Source of the DNA: Victivallales bacterium Lenti_02
GTDB taxonomy: Bacteria > Verrucomicrobiota > Lentisphaeria > Oligosphaerales > Lenti-02
Length of the DNA: 5,529 bases
Reading direction: 5' to 3'
NCBI GenBank assembly: GCA_001603055.1
Contig: LVAZ01000024.1
Location: forward strand, 1-5,529
This document shows, one piece after another, positions 5,241 to 5,529 of this stretch. Within the stretch, counting starts at the first letter, position 1. Each line of letters begins with the position of its first letter. The notes under the pieces are model-generated. The model was not told where the DNA came from and ran no database searches. It worked only from the letters and a program-made list of their open reading frames with translations. Both the position numbers and the translations under genes were made by a program.

Positions 5241-5529
5241 ATGTACAGATTGCTGAACGCCTCGGTCGAGGAAATCGCGAAATGCCAGGGATGTTTCGAG
5301 GTGACCCACCTCGGCGAGCCGACCATCGAGTCCCCGCTCGGCGAGGTGGCCTATGCCGACGAGGGGAAACGGCTCTCCCTGTTTTCGGACGTGCGCCGGA
5401 TATCCGAGCTGGTCAAGGCCGGGATCGAGCCGCCCGGTTTCGTCTCGGCCGGCCCCCGCCGCCGCATCTACCATGACCCGTCCTGGACCCGGGCGGGCAT
5501 CGTCACCTGCGGCGGCCTCTGTCCGGGAT
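5241..5529 (+). CDS. pfkA: 6-phosphofructokinase, GGLCPG type (3' end cut by window)
   Basis: The first 96 codons are present and the frame runs off the right edge. The N-terminal stretch FEVTHLGEPTIESPLG (19-34) and GPRRRIYHDP (71-80) match the lead-in of the long ATP/PPi phosphofructokinases found in plants, trypanosomes and spirochaetes. Next comes RAGIVTCGGLCPG (84-96), the first phosphate-binding glycine loop of that clade, where E. coli PfkA has GGDAPG. The enzyme phosphorylates fructose 6-phosphate to the 1,6-bisphosphate in glycolysis. The residues that tell ATP from pyrophosphate use lie beyond the window, so the donor is open. ATG at 5241 was chosen, with AGGA (5226-5229) 11 bases before it. 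An in-frame ATG at 5193 would add 16 residues unlike the family and has no good ribosome binding site. The frame is the same as that of the GT4 gene and stays open back to its TAG. Confidence 0.88.
   Translation, partial: MYRLLNASVEEIAKCQGCFEVTHLGEPTIESPLGEVAYADEGKRLSLFSDVRRISELVKAGIEPPGFVSAGPRRRIYHDPSWTRAGIVTCGGLCPG

Noticed and set aside
1..5529. tRNA, rRNA, CRISPR array, insertion sequence or attachment site
   Set aside because: No cloverleaf with a conserved T-loop, no regularly spaced direct repeats and no transposase motifs were seen on either strand.

Overview
This is a GC-rich bacterial window with four protein genes and no RNA genes, insertion sequences or CRISPR arrays that I can recognise. 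Two genes are complete and two are cut by the window edges. The mix points tentatively to the Planctomycetes-Verrucomicrobia-Lentisphaerae area: a secreted heparinase-like polysaccharide lyase, a GT-C type membrane glycosyltransferase, a GT4 glycosyltransferase, and a phosphofructokinase of the GGLCPG (plant/spirochaete-like) type. Taxonomy is inference only; no marker gene is present.

Layout from left to right. (1) 1-1881, minus strand: N-terminal 627 residues of a heparinase II/III-like lyase with a probable signal peptide. The C-terminus lies beyond base 1. (2) 1882-2281: a 400-base gap with several inverted repeats, a 42-base all-purine tract inside a terminator-like hairpin, and a sigma70-like promoter candidate, all most sensibly read on the minus strand. 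(3) 2282-3877, minus strand: a 531-residue polytopic membrane protein that looks like a GT-C (ArnT/PMT-like) glycosyltransferase, probably starting at GTG. (4) 3878-3980: a short divergent intergenic region with an imperfect dyad. (5) 3981-5138, plus strand: a complete GT4 glycosyltransferase. (6) 5241-5529, plus strand: the first 96 codons of a 6-phosphofructokinase, cut at the right edge.

The two glycosyltransferases are transcribed away from each other across about 100 bases and may belong to the same surface-glycan function: GT4 enzymes work in the cytoplasm on nucleotide-sugars, and GT-C enzymes work at the outer membrane face on lipid-linked sugars. The lyase is downstream of the GT-C gene on the same strand, but a terminator-like hairpin separates them, so they are probably not one simple operon. 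The phosphofructokinase is a central-metabolism gene and need not be related to its neighbours.

The most interesting part is the 1882-2281 gap. Read on the minus strand it has promoter-like boxes, then a hairpin that could form a pseudoknot, then a strong stem with a U-tract, then the ribosome binding site and start of the lyase. That is the layout of either a regulated 5' leader (attenuator or riboswitch-like) or a free small RNA of about 160 nt. Much of the GC-rich sequence has long spurious open frames opposite real genes, and these were rejected.
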